Source of the DNA: Paralichthys olivaceus
Taxonomy: Eukaryota > Chordata > Actinopteri > Pleuronectiformes > Paralichthyidae
Length of the DNA stretch: 64,000 bases
Direction: 5' to 3'
Assembly (NCBI RefSeq): GCF_024713975.1
Contig: NC_091112.1
Location: forward strand, 10,152,001 to 10,216,000
Positions 17,335-29,764 of the stretch are shown piece after piece. Within the stretch, counting starts at the first letter, position 1. Each line of letters begins with the position of its first letter. A model generated the notes under the pieces. It saw nothing but the letters and a program-made list of their open reading frames with translations. It made no database searches and was not told the DNA's origin. Both the position numbers and the translations under genes were made by a program.

Positions 17335-20300
17335 AACACACACACATGTTTCTGTGCACTGTTGACCATGGTCACTTCTAACACCCCCCCTCTTCTCTTC
17401 CCCAGAGGGCGCTAACTTCCGCAACATCTTGGACAAGGCTGTGCAGGCCGATCAGGTGGTCAAGGACCGCTACAGCGCTCACTGTGACATGATCACCTTG
17501 CTGTGTAAACCAGTAGAAGAGCTCAACGCTGCCATCCCCTCTGCCAACCCAACCAAAACCCTGCAGGGCAGCGAGGTCTGTCTGATTTTCATCTTCATGT
17601 CTTGTGCCACTGGTTAAAGTAGCACGTAAACCTTTTTATTTCCATCTGCCACCTCAACCTACACAAACCTGCTACACGCAAAAATGTTGCGTATACTATG
17701 TACTTTTTTGTGTATTGTGTACTTTATGGCCCTCCTCCCCACAGTCGCTCCATTTTTCATTTTGTGTGCTGACTTTGCATTGTATTTCACTGGGGAACTT
17801 AAAGAACGAAGCAAGCAAAACTGGGAAGGGGTGAGGAAGTGCGTGTCTCAAGCCACATTGCACTCAGCTACAGCGGGGGGAAAAGTTTTGAGGTGTAGAC
17901 AGCAGACATTATGACGAGGGTGAGAGGTCAGAGTCAATGCAGGACAATGCACCATGGGGTGGAGAATTCAAGCTGTCTCGTCTGTCTTCCCTCCAGGTCG
18001 TGAACGTGCTGCGCTCGCTGCTCACCCAGCTGGACGAAATGAAGACGGAGAGGGAGACGCTGGACGGTGAGATAAAGGCTGTGACCTTTGACATGTCTGC
18101 TACCTTCTTGACGGCACTGGCCCAGGACGGGGCCGTCAACGAGGAGCAGCTCTCACTCTCCCAGATCGACCAGCTGTACGGCACCTACAACCAGAGGGTA
18201 CAAGCCACCCTCCGCATGCAGGAAGAGCTGCTGGGACAAGTTCAGGTATGTAAACGCACACAAGGTGGCGTGTTGCTGAAGAGACGCTCTTCATGACAAG
18301 TTTATCTATCAACAGTATTCTACCAAACTGGGGTGACTCTGTACCATTCACCCGCTCAAAGGGTGGTAGTAGTAAAATTTGACTTTCTTCTGAAATGTAG
18401 CAGCAAAAAGTGAATTTCCGTAAAAGGATCAATGACGCATCAGCATAAGGAGTCAGTCAGCAGGTGCAGATAAAGTCCAAAGAGAGAATGAAACCAAGCT
18501 TCCCTCTGAGTCATGCTCTTCTGTGTGAAGACAAATGATTTGTTCACTGTGCATAAATCTTCCAGGAAATATCAGTCGTGAATGTTCTCAGTCTGTGATC
18601 TTTCTTTTCCAGACATCCCACCAGGAGTTCAGCAATCTGAAGCAGTCCAACTCCGAGGCCAACCAGAGGGAGGAGGTCCTGAAGAAGCTGGCTTCAGCCC
18701 ACGACAGCTACGTTGAGATCAGCAGCAACCTGCGCGAAGGCACCAAGGTACTCGCTCAGCACAATACACACCGGCACACACAAACCTCAGCAGGCTGTAC
18801 TGCAGTAATGCATGTCTTGCCAGAAACGCTCTACTTTTATTTTTTTAATTTAAATATTACTTTGTATTTCTGTGTCAAGGTGTTTTGCAAGCCAGGGGAT
18901 TTATTTCTGTCCCCCAATTTTTTTCTCCTCCTCAGTTCTACAACGACTTGACAGAAATCCTGCTGAAGTTCCAGAACAAATGCAGCGACATTGTTTTCGC
19001 TCGCAAGACCGAGCGGGATGAACTACTTAAGTACGTACATGTCCGTTTTGTTGTTGCTTTTGAGCTGCAGCTGAGGCCGGTGATGGCCAAAATGCAGGAA
19101 TATGAAGGAAACTGTTGTAATGTTTCAATCCTGCTTTCAGGGATCTGCAGCAGAGCATCGCCCGAGAGCCCAGTGCTCCATCCTTCAACGTTCCTGCCTA
19201 TCAGAGCACCCCAGCTGCTGGCCCGACCCCCGCCCCCAGGACCGTATTTGTAAGCAGCACCTCACAAAGCCGAGCACTGACCACCAGTGAACTTTGATCA
19301 AAGTCTGATGGTTGTGTATCTGTCTTTTTCTTTGTCTTCTAGACTCAACCAGCCCAGCAGCCCCCAGCGAAGCCCCAGCCCCCAGCCAGGCCTCCACCTC
19401 CCAGCGTCAACCCTCAGGCTGCCTCCGCCGCTCCCACCAACACACCAGCCACTGGCCTTCCCGGCAACAACCCACCTGTGGCCCCTCCCTCCACGGCCCA
19501 GGGACCACCTTACCCCACTTACCAGGGTTACCCAGGGTGAGTTTTTCACCATGGCATCCTGGTTTGAGAAGATGCTTGATGTTGATCAGTGGGATTGTTT
19601 TTAGCTAGATAGCTAGTTTTTCTAGACTTGGATTCTTTCATGAAAACACCTGCAGTCGATGAGCTCAGAGGCTTATTGCTCCTTCTCTGAGATTTTCTGT
19701 TAGCAGCTTTTTCATTTTTGGACAGTGCTGAGTGGGGCTGTGCAATACGACCAAGATCACATATTCTGATAGAGATCTGGTTTGAGCACTTTGATTGCTC
19801 TTGTCCGTAGACTCTCCATTCTGTCTGACATGAAAGTTGCACAGCTGCTAAAAGAGGTTGGTTGAGTCTGAATCCCTTGTGCGACTGCAAAATATAGTTT
19901 GAGACTTCTCATACTCGAACCACATCCATGCGACAGGTGTTCCCTCTTTTAGGAGCGACCTCTTGATTTAGACTGGGTTCAAGTTTTTTATTTGGGAATC
20001 TGATGAGCAATATCTCTGCCCTGGAATTTGTTGAATATATGTTTTGTCTTGAAAATGACTTGTAAGAAGATAGTTGAGATTTGAACGTCACGTCACACAT
20101 TTGTCTTCTTTGTCGTGGTGTCCATGCAGGTACTTCCAGGTGCCGATGGGATACAACCCCTACGGTTATGGTCAGTACAACATGCCCAACATGCCCAACA
20201 TGCCCAACATGCCCTACATGCCCTACCAGGCCACTCCAGGACAAGGAGGATACCCTGGAGCCCCTCCTGCTGGACAACCCTACCCTGGCTACCCCCAGCA

Positions 20301-20340
20301 ACCGCCACAGCAGCAACAGCCCTACTACCCTCAGCAATAA
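6980..20340 (+). CDS. pdcd6ip: Programmed cell death 6-interacting protein (ALIX), complete, 18 exons
   Basis: Cytosolic ESCRT adaptor that recruits CHMP4 to endosomes, the midbody and wounds. Exons: 6980-7185, 9691-9745, 9836-9905, 10650-10777, 11519-11672, 12341-12441, 13878-13994, 14165-14378, 14635-14758, 15717-15894, 17138-17249, 17406-17575, 17997-18245, 18613-18747, 18936-19030, 19141-19249, 19343-19536, 20130-20340. They join in one frame of 2622 nt, giving 873 aa (human about 868). The start has a good context (gccgaaATGg). Bro1 domain is about residues 3-390, the coiled V domain about 360-700, then a Pro-rich tail. Conserved docking motifs in the tail: PSAP at 713-716 (TSG101), PTPAPR at 731-736 (CIN85-type), PARPPPP (SH3 ligand) and [13 protein letters not shown] (ALG-2/CEP55 region). 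The C-terminus is PYYPQQ. Oddities: a tandem Asn-Met-Pro repeat near the end, and what appears to be a 3-residue gap in the Bro1 domain after LVKT relative to human ALIX as recalled. Confidence 0.96.
7261..7560. other. GCTAGC/GTTAGC-rich block in pdcd6ip intron 1
   Basis: Many copies of GCTAGC, GCTAAC and GTTAGC occur shortly downstream of exon 1. A similar block flanks the cyhr1 start near 56170-56460. No coding potential is seen. Confidence 0.6.
12060..12078. repeat. poly(A) tract in pdcd6ip intron 5
   Basis: About 18 consecutive A residues, followed shortly by a T run. It could be a retroposed tail, but no adjoining element is recognised. Confidence 0.8.
14759..15035 (+). other. In-frame open extension of pdcd6ip exon 9 into intron 9
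   Basis: The reading frame of exon 9 stays open past its GTATGT donor for about 91 further codons, to a TAA at 15033-15035. Reading through would give ALIX ending shortly after the Bro1 domain, with a novel Lys/Arg/Leu-rich tail. Normal splicing to exon 10 at 15717 keeps the family sequence, so this is at most an alternative form. Confidence 0.3.
17252..17346. repeat. (CA)n microsatellite abutting a pdcd6ip splice donor
   Basis: The tract begins inside the GTACAC donor of exon 11 (GT at 17250-17251) and fills most of the 156-base intron before exon 12 at 17406. There are two CAAA interruptions near its 3' end. Confidence 0.96.
20179..20223 (+). repeat. Coding 9-base tandem repeat (Asn-Met-Pro) in pdcd6ip
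   Basis: Four perfect copies of aacatgccc are followed by one tacatgccc copy in the last exon, encoding NMP x4 then YMP. The repeat lies in the flexible Pro/Tyr-rich tail, just after the YGQYNMP motif shared with other ALIX proteins. Confidence 0.95.
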
Positions 20341-21215
20341 CACTCCTCTTCATCCCCTCATTCTTCTTCACACACGTTAACACCAAATAAAAACTTCCCC
20401 CCAGCAATAACACTTTATCTCCATCTACTCCCTTTTCTCCGATCCTTTGTTTCTCACTATCAGCAGCTGTGAGTGAACGGTGACTTCAGAGCTGCTTTGC
20501 ACTTCTTCTGAAACTTTTGATTACGTTGCTCTTCTCAAGGTTTTCTTTTCCATCTGTCCCTTTTTTAACCTACATCCTGACTTCTGGGCTCTAAAAGCAC
20601 TTTTGCTCAACTATCTCAACTGTCATCGATGCACTAACCGCCTCATGTTTGATGTACTCATATTCTTAGAGTTTTGTTACTTGTTTAATTTAAGCCTAGC
20701 CTTTTCTGCATCAATAACCGACTCTTTGTCCAGGCTGGACTGCTGTACAACACTTATGGGGGCACGTAGAATCCCAGGATGGCTCTCTGTCTCCTGTTTT
20801 GAGAGTGTATGTCGGGTGGGTGGATGCCTCTCATCCTCTCCCCCCCCCACCCACTCAGTGCTTCTGTATCAACTATAATCCTATTTTTGTAATAAATACC
20901 GATACCGAGCTGATGTAAAAAAAACTCTAAAAACAAATGGCCTGCAGGTTTTGTAATGTTAATCAGACTGTTGAGCATTCTGCTCTCGTTCACTCTTTTT
21001 CTCTTTTTCCGTCTCACCAAGGGAACGTGGGTATATATTTTCCGTGTTACAATCAGACTGTACAAGTGGGAGAAATGGCTCTATTATATAAATATATGTA
21101 TAAATAAGACTCTGTATGTGGTTAACTGAGACACTGTGCACTGCACCCTCATGCTCTTTGTGTTTATTTTTATTCCTCAGCTCTAATGTGATTAAAAACA
21201 ACAACTGCGAGCCAG
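20341..21215 (+). other. pdcd6ip 3' UTR
   Basis: Candidate poly(A) signals are AATAAA at 20386-20391 and 20891-20896, and ATTAAA at 21191-21196. The last is followed by a GT-rich element near 21233, which fits a distal cleavage site around 21215. Alternative polyadenylation is plausible. Confidence 0.55.
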
Positions 21216-23641
21216 ACTTTGTCGGTCTTTGAAATGTGTGTGTTACTGGAGGTTTGTAAAGCAGCCAGGAGAGGGCAGTCCTGCAGCTCCCAGTCGAACC
21301 GCAGCCTGAGCAGCACTCACTACTTCTGCTTCACGTGCCATTGTTGCTCTTTTCAGCCAATCAGGGAAGAAGTCGTCCCATCCAACTAATCGGATGCTTT
21401 TTGACCCTCCTGAACATTCGGGGCAGATCCCATTTAGATGACATGCAAATTACGTTCCAGTGAGGTCGTGATCTCATCCAATCATATTTCCCCGCAGGCG
21501 ATTTCTCCACAGACAAATTTCATCCCAAGATATTTATTCAGTGTCAGGAGATGCTAATGATTTCACATATCTCCTCCCTGTGTGTGTGTTTCTCTGTGTG
21601 TGAGTGTGAGTTTGTGTGTGTGTGGCAGGAAGGCAGATGGCAGCGCAGTGTGATGTCTGGAAGGATGCATGGAGATGTTGGCAGAGAGCTGCTGGTCCCC
21701 TGCCTGCATCCATCACTCCACCTCTTTCCATTTTCCTCTCTTCTCTCCGTCTAATCTGTCTTCCCGAGTTCCTATCTGCTCAACTCTTTTTAAAAAACCC
21801 ACCATATTCCACTTCATTTTCCCACAGCGAGCTCCCTCTTTTTTTGTTTTTCCTCCTATCAGACTCTCTTCATCATATTTTTCTTTGTTGCTCAGCTTTT
21901 TTCTCCTGTATACCACCTGTCTCTTTATATGCTCATCTGCTCCCTCCTCCATTTTTCCCCTCTCCCCTGGCTCTTCTGTTTAGTTTTTTTTGCTTACCAC
22001 TCATCTGTCCTTGCCATCAAAGCTTGCAAATCGCTGTCAGTGAGTTGTTTTCACTGGTCAGTATCTCCTGGTTCATTCACGTCGTACAGCATCACCTCGG
22101 TGTGTTTGAGAGTGAAACTGACAAAGAAGGATACACACTTTTTAATCAGATCTAACATCCACTACACATACACACACTGCCATGTCCCCCCCCCCCCCCT
22201 CCCTCTATCTATACAGCATGCCGCTGCTGCCAAAGCCAATTGTAGTTGTGGATGTGTTTATCAAAGGTGTCTTTGTGTCTCAGCCGCTTAATTTTAACAA
22301 GACATTCTCCACTGGAGGAGTGTCATATTTTAATTGGTCTGAAACAGAATAAAGGCAGCGAACAGAGCGCTGCAGTGACAGGTATTAATTACCTTCTGCC
22401 TAATGGCTCCCAAACTCAGCACTCAGCCATATTGGTGTTCACACTATTCTAACTCCCCCACTCTCTTCCCTCGTCGCTTCGCCCTCCTCCTCACCATGTG
22501 TTTGTCCGCAGTAAAGCTGAATCCATGGTTTTCTTTGGCTGCGATGCTGGATAAATATAGAGGAACATAGTGTTTTTCTAATATATTTCTAATCCCTGCA
22601 GCCTGTTCTCTAATTTGTCGGGGGCTGGCTTGAAAGACTGAGAAGTGGTTCAACTAAAATCAGGTTTTGCAATTGAGAAGGGTTAAAAATAGTTAGCTAG
22701 GAAGTCTAAATGGCTAAAACTGGATTTCCACAAGGTCTTAACAAGTAAATGAAATTCTACAATTTGATAATCTGAATTTTGTTCGGTTCATTGCTACTTC
22801 CATCGTTCTGTAGAGTGAGTTTTGGCCAATGCATAGTTTGTATTGTTATGAGCTCATAATAATAATACTGTAATAAAACAATAAGGCTGACATGGTAACT
22901 GATAAACATGCAGATACCTGCTGTCTCTGGTTTGTGAAACAGTGTGGTGTTTGGTTATTCACTACTAGGCTACTTCACATTATTTTCAATGAAATATTTA
23001 TATTATGTTAATATATATTCAATTTATATCATATAATTAAGGAGGCTTATTCTGCAACTCTGGTACTCCTTCATATCTGTCCTACTTGACATAGGTACTT
23101 GTAGAAACCCTGTAAAATTAAGGATAATGGTTGACATGGCAAAATAAAAATATGTTATCGGTTGCTGAAAATAAATTAATTGTTTCAGTTGTTAAATTGA
23201 AAGTAACAGTAAATGGTTGTAATAAGCTGAAAGTAATGGTTTAAGTATAATTTTACTGAGTGAAACCACATTTAAATTCACTTGAGTTCCTGGGACTGGG
23301 CTGTGAAGCCTCGTCAAGCAGGTGCATCACTTCCGTGAAGTGTGGTGTGAAGCTGAGATGTGAGAAGCTTTAAAAAAAAAAAAAAAGAAGGTAAAAATAA
23401 TGCAGTGCTGAAATCTTGTTCACGGTGTTAATTTGATCAGTCTATCAGTTTACAAGTTGCCAGTATCAGTGAATGTGCGTTGGCTGATAATTCTGCCTCA
23501 GCGCTGCAGCTCTGTGGTCCTGGTATTTTCTTTTCTTTTCTTTTTTTTTTTCCATAGAAGCAAGATGCCTGAAATAGCTCTGATTGACAGGTATAGAGAC
23601 ACAGTTACTATAACAACTACCTCCTGGCTCTCATGAGCACT

Positions 23642-23741
<100 letters not shown>

Positions 23742-24277
23742 TCTCCTCCTCCCCTCACCTCTTCTCTTTTCATTTTCTTTTACCAGCGCTCCTTTTTACC
23801 CCTGTCTCCCTCTCACCCCCTCACAATGTGCATGTGTGGGTGTTGAGGGAAGAGATTATGAAAAAGAACTCGACTGCAATATTCCTTCACACCGAGATGT
23901 TTGTGTTGCAGGATAGAGAGGCCTGGCACCAGCTATTGGATCTAACCTGAGTGGGTGTGGGTAGGCGAGAGTGGGAAGATGAAACATGCTTATACAACAT
24001 GGGCAAATAAGCCTTTTATATTCTTTTCGTGTTTCCTTTTTGGTGTCTGTTTCTCTGTCAGGTTGTGCTGCTCCACTTGTGTAATCAAGGCAATCCAATG
24101 TGCAGCAGTCCTGCCTGTGTGTGTGTGTGTGTGCGAGTGTGCATGTGTGTGGGTGTTTTTGCATGCATGCACACCCCCGTGTCAGGAAAGCAGCACAGTG
24201 AGGCCACCCGATATGATGGGTGAATTTCAAGCACGATAGAATCCGAGGGGACTGACACCAGAGAGCACAGAGTGATA

Positions 24278-24299
24278 GTGTGTGTTTGTGTGTGTTTGT

Positions 24300-24346
<47 letters not shown>
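24278..24346. repeat. (GT)n microsatellite
   Basis: A GT tract interrupted by several GTTTG variants at its 5' end, then perfect GT to 24346. Confidence 0.93.
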
Positions 24347-25050
24347 TCTCTTTGCTGGGAAGAAGACGGACGTCATTGCTGCCACCTGCTACAGTAGGAC
24401 AAAGGCCAAACACATACACACACTTGCATATGCAGACAGCCAAGCGGAGGTCAAAGCAATCTCTTAACATAGCATTAATGATATGATTTACTTAACCTTC
24501 TTACGCTGAAGCCATCCTGGACCCTCCACTTCCTCCTGTCAGTGCACCCCCGCCCACACCCCTGTCCCTGCCTCTCTTTTCATCTCCCCGTCCGTGAGTC
24601 ATCACACAGGGTGAGAGGTCTGAGGAAAACAAGCTGCCAGAGTTGGACATAACATAACAATGCAGCACCTGTCAGTGTGTGTGTATGTGTGTGTGTGTAC
24701 ATGTGCATGCAGCTATCTTGGTGTCTTGTCATCAGACGAATGCAGGGAACATTTCCAAGTCTTACAGTAAATACAAAGGCACACTGACCATCCGTGTGTG
24801 TGTGTTTGTGTGTGTGTTGCTTTCTCCACAAGTTCCTCTGCAGCTTTATTGATTGCTTGTCTTGCTTTATGGCAGGAAATGAGATGGTGGGTCTCGACAC
24901 CTGTGTGACCCCAGCAACAGAGATCCTCTAATGATCTGAACTCGGCTGCCTGGGTCTCGTGCTGCATCCGGTTCCTCCAGGTTCCTCACTCGTCTCCGAC
25001 CTGATCAGTAGCGCACCCATCGGCCTCTCAGAAGACAGGTACTCCTAGCT

Positions 25051-25053
<3 letters not shown>

Positions 25054-25091
<38 letters not shown>
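25054..25091. repeat. (GT)19 microsatellite
   Basis: A perfect GT tract in the pdcd6ip-arpp21 spacer. Confidence 0.93.
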
Positions 25092-25092
<1 letters not shown>

Positions 25093-25299
25093 TCAAATAA
25101 TGAGAGCACCTGTAGAAGTCTTAACTCCACTCTTCTTGAGGCAGAAGTTCACAATTTCAAAACACTGCATCAAGTTGCATGTGTTAGTGTTTTAATATTG
25201 ATCCTAATGATGCTGTAAATTGATGAGTGGAACTCTGATCTGTGTTTTTGATGTAAACTTGCTCTGATCACTTCAGCCTGGTTGGTGATTTCACGGCAT

Positions 25300-25540
25300 T
25301 TCTGCGTCGTTCACACAGCAAAGGGTGATAATTCAGAATTAATTAGGCTACAATGCACGAGGGGGGAAAGGCACAGCCCATAATAAGACATATAAAACAG
25401 GATGGGATCTGGTATCCAAGTGCAGGGTATCCATAGAGACCGTTGCTATGGCGGAGAGAAATCTCACCTCATTAGGAACAAATATAAATAGCCCTGCGAC
25501 TCAGCTTATGGTCATGATGCCCACGGCTGACGAACAGCCT
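25300..25540. promoter_or_regulatory. Candidate regulatory block with X-box-like motif
   Basis: This non-repetitive stretch contains AATTAATTAGG (homeodomain-like, near 25338) and the inverted pair CCATAG (25431-25436) / CTATGG (25446-25451); the second half read on the minus strand gives CCATAGCAAC. An AT-rich AATATAAATAG element lies near 25481. The mix of motifs in a gene desert is suggestive only. Confidence 0.25.
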
Positions 25541-26599
25541 CAGGGGCTTCCAGGTCAGTCATACAGGATGAGAGCCGGGATGTGGAGAAAGAGGGAGTGA
25601 TAAGTGGATAAAATGATTAAAGCAATTAGACGGAAGGAAGGAGGGGAAAAAAATAAGGTTTGGATGAAAGGAGGGAGAAGATTGAGGATGGGAGAAATGG
25701 GAGGAGGAGGAGGAGGAAGAGGAGGAGGATGTATGTGTGGGGACAGAAAGAGGATGGGTGAGGGAAAAAAATGGAACCAGAAAGAAAGTTTGTCACTGCC
25801 GTCGAAAGAAAATCTCTCAAGTGTCAACCAGCTTGTTTTAATTGTCTGAACTAAAAGTGTACAAGTGAACATCATAGTGCAAAAATCCTTTTTAGTGGTT
25901 AATGGTGAAAATGATGGAGTGAAACTGTATCTCTGTGTTCATGCAGTGTGTTACACAGTGTGGCAGCATCACATCAGCAAAGACACAATCCACAAAACAG
26001 AAGTGAGAGAGAAAGCTTGACTGAAATAGCAATAATGAGATGGTGAGAACGACTTGTGAAAATAAGGATCATTCTTTTTTTTTTCTTCATCGTTGTCTCC
26101 AAGACCTGACTTTTTGCAGCGCCGGCATTTTCCCAGTGATGTACGTAACAAGCGAGGAGAGGAAATGAGGAGTTGTGGGAGGAAAGATGGAGGGAGGTGA
26201 GGGCTGCTGAGAGAGAGAGAGCGAGGAAGAGAGAGTGGGAGAGAGAGAGGTTGACAGCCTGGTGGAGAGGAGACAGATGGGAGGAAAAGAGAAAACTGGA
26301 GACATCCACCACTGATTGCATCAACAGGTCTGAGCCCCTCCAGGTATGCTGCAGTGCACCACAGTATTACTACACTATTGACTCATCTTATTGTTGACCA
26401 TCCGAAGGTCCTGCATGGACTCTTAGCCTCTTTGTCTCTCGTGTGTGTGTGTGTTCTAGTCATCATTTCTCTGTGACATAAGACCAAAGTGTGTGTGTGT
26501 GTTGTACATTGTGTCCTGGTTTTAAACATACCGACCTTTTTTTAATTCCTCCTTTTTGTTTGTTTTGTTATTCCTCCCCTTTACCTGACACTGAATCTG

Positions 26600-26720
26600 A
26601 TCCCTGGACTCAGGGGCATAACCAGGGGTGGAGACAGGGTGGCACTGGCCCCAGCTGAAATCTTACTGGCCCCTGAAGTGCTCCTGTGCAGCCAGCTGTC
26701 TTTTAAAAAGTCACTTCCTA
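26600..26720 (+). mobile_element. Possible dispersed-repeat fragment
   Basis: The sequence gggcataaccaggggtgg followed by a 'tggcactggcccc' stretch resembles a repeat family frequent in fish genomes. It is recognised from memory only, and no ends or open frame are visible. Confidence 0.25.
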
Positions 26721-26974
26721 ACACTATTAACAATAATTATGACAATTTGTCAAGAATTCTTGTTTTTCAGCTTTTTCACAATGTGCGTGGACAAGGAACA
26801 ATTTTCAAAATATATTCCATGATGTGTGGCTTTGCTCAGAGCTATAGAGCTAACAGTAAACTAGGAATAACTTAGATGTGACTTTTTGACCTCACTGGTT
26901 CTCTCTGGCTAAAGCTACGCTACCAGAAATCACTACTTCCCTGCTGGCAAAGACGGGATTGTAGTTTTATCTGG

Positions 26975-27260
26975 GTGGAACTTACGTACTCACTTAGACT
27001 TGGTCCTCTTCATCCTTTGAGGGGCACAAGGCATCAACAATCTGCCTCCATCTTGTCCTGCCCTGGGCTCCAAGTCAGACCCATCCATTGCAGCTCAGCC
27101 CTCACAGCTTTGGTTTTGTGGCCGGCCCTGTTCGTGTTTTTAGGGGATGTTCATCTTCTTTGGTTTGTGGTTCTGGTCCATTCTGAGAACATCCCTGCGT
27201 CTGATCTCTGGCTCCACACTCTGGCTCTTCGTCTTTCTGTACAGATCTTCGAGATTTGAG
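26975..27260 (-). mobile_element. LINE reverse-transcriptase C-terminal relic
   Basis: Read on the minus strand, this stretch gives broken frames with pieces such as GLTWSPGQDKMEADC and, in another frame, WRQIVDALCPSKDEED. They resemble the C-terminal end of ORF2 in LINE elements (a GLTWG...WR..V.ALC pattern). The frame changes and stops show a dead copy. An open frame on the plus strand over the same bases looks like its shadow. Confidence 0.42.
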
Positions 27261-29764
27261 ATTTGTTTAGGCCAGAGGATGCAGCATATTTTCCTGAGGC
27301 ATTTGTGAAACTAATTGAAAAACGTGGTATCGGATCAGTACATTGATTCGCGCACTCGCAAATGCCAGACCCGGCATTCCCGGCTTCATCAGAAGCATTT
27401 CTGATGCTGGTATTAGTATCAGAACATCAGTAATTATTACATTATAAACTGCTTCCTCGACTCCTCTTTCCCTATTAGCTGCATTGAAATGCAGCTTCTT
27501 ACATGTGAGATTATATTGAATCTCATGAGGGAAGTCAGGCACACATCCATTTGCATTGTGGATGCCCTCACATTACTGGCAGCTGCGTAGCCTTTGTAGA
27601 TTTTTGGGCAAACTGATGGGTCAATTAAGGCAGGAAAAAGCAGACTCCTTCCTCTCGATGCAAATAAACCTTAAAAGCTTGTTGCAGCGTTCTGTTCTTC
27701 AAAGCTAAATGGTTTTTCTCTGCCTTTGTTGTAAACAGTGTGTTTTCAACCCTGGAACAAAGGTGTCTGCGGCGGCGAGATGAAAACTGCGACAACTGAT
27801 GAAGATGGTATGAAGTTCAGACGTACATTTGTGTAGGCTGCCTAATTGAGGAGATTGTTTGATTCCTCTCCCTCTGTGTTTCTCTCCCTCTGAAGACCTG
27901 TCAAACTCCACAATCAGCGAAAAACAACGTGCATAGACGGGTTTGAGGAGGAGCGGGGGGAGGAAGGGAGAGTGAAGATGGAAAGACGACGTTTAGGAAG
28001 AAAAGGAGGGAGTTTACGCCCACCGACTGAAGAGATGAGAAGACAGGCAGAGGAGGGGAGAACGTGTGGAGGAAGCAGGGAGTTGGTGCCAGAGCTCGTC
28101 AGCCTGTCAAGCATCCGTTATAGACCACAAACCCACACAGCCATTGCACTGCTGAGGTCTATCACTTGACAGGTGCACTTCCTTCACCTTCACACACATT
28201 TGAAGACACATCTCTTACACTCTATAGACGTGTGTAGGTGGCCAAGTTTACGCACATCAAATTTGAGCCTTGTCCGCAGAGCACAAGCCCAACTCGCATG
28301 CTTGGTCTCCGTGCAGCAGAAGGCGATCCACTGTGAGTCACTGTCATTGATCAGAAAATAAAACCAGTCAGGTAGATTCCTCATAACTGATGCTTCCTTC
28401 ACCCCTTCTCCTGGGCCACTAACTGTTTTAGCTCTGCGCTGGCACAATCTGAATGCGCGCACTCAGCCCAACCCACGTTTGCACCCATATTACTCCTCTC
28501 TGTGCTCATAGTTTTGTAATTCTGACTGCTGACGCACTGCATCTAAATTCACCCTCCACTTTCCCTGGGGAGTTACATCAGGGCTTTGTGCACTTTTTGT
28601 TTTTCTGTGTTTTTTTTCCTTAGGTACCTGCACACGTACAGTGGCAAGAATATATACGTGAAGCCTTTGGAATCACTTGTTTTTCTGCATTAATTGTTCA
28701 TAGAAAAAAACGTACAAACCATTATTACCTTGTGTGTCTTGAACACCATCAATGAAAAGGGTGCATCAGAGAGTGCACACCTCGGCTCAAAGCTAAAGCC
28801 CTATCTCGTCTTTTTAAAGACAGTGGAAAAAAGATTCCTATCTTATCCTAAAATTGAATGGGACCTTCCTTGGTTCAACATTTCATGGAAATTTTTTTTG
28901 TGTAATCCTGCTGATAAACAAACATATTGCAAACAAAAGTGTAACCCCGTTAGCCAAGTTAAAAATTCCAGGTGCAGTTGTACGATCCTCGGTTGAACCT
29001 CTTTTAGCAGCAAAAAACCTGAACTCAGCTCTTCCAGTAGATTAGACCCCATTCAGCCCACAGAGCTGCTTCAGCTTTGACTGAATCCTCATAACTAACA
29101 AATGCAGATGAAAACATAACCTCCATGGTAGATTTGTTTTTTGAACATAGGACTAGATGGTGAATATCCTTTGTACGTTTGAAGGTCTTCTGCACAATTT
29201 AGGTCACCAACTACCAGTAGATGTTAGCAGGTGTTAGAAGCCGCCAGCGGGTGTTAGGGACATAACCTCAGTTGTGCAGAGGTAACAATCACATGTAGAG
29301 ATCTCACCACAAACAAAATCATGTTGTAGCTGGGTTTGGTGTAACTGTGTGTTATACTTAATGAAATAACAATATACAAAGTGAACATTATGAATTGATG
29401 CAGTTATGACATTGTCAGTGATTCACATGTTTAATCTGTACAGAAACTAATAAATAGTCCATGCAGTAGAACTGATCCTGGTAATGTTATACTGTGTAAG
29501 GACAGTTTACAGGGTTGGAAATAGGAAGCCAGGTTCAGAGACGCTGGCAGTCTGTTGCCAAACATCATGCGGACCATTACTCTTATACCGAGCCAGAGTT
29601 CATGAGAAAACAGAATCATAAAAATTATGTATTCTTAATTAGGATTAATGCGGCATAAAAGAGAGACGGTGCCGCAGCATCTCACCGAGGTTAAGAAGCA
29701 AAGGAGGAGGTCTATTTGTCTGTTTCTTGTCTGTGGCTGTCTAGTCGCCCAGCCGCATGCTCCA

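Noticed and set aside
21616-22155. 179-codon open frame on the plus strand
   Set aside because: Pyrimidine-rich low-complexity sequence read as Ser/Leu/Phe/Pro, with an overlapping second frame of the same kind.
23856-24470. 204-codon open frame on the minus strand
   Set aside because: Driven by CA/GT repeats (His/Thr runs), with no family resemblance and no splice context.
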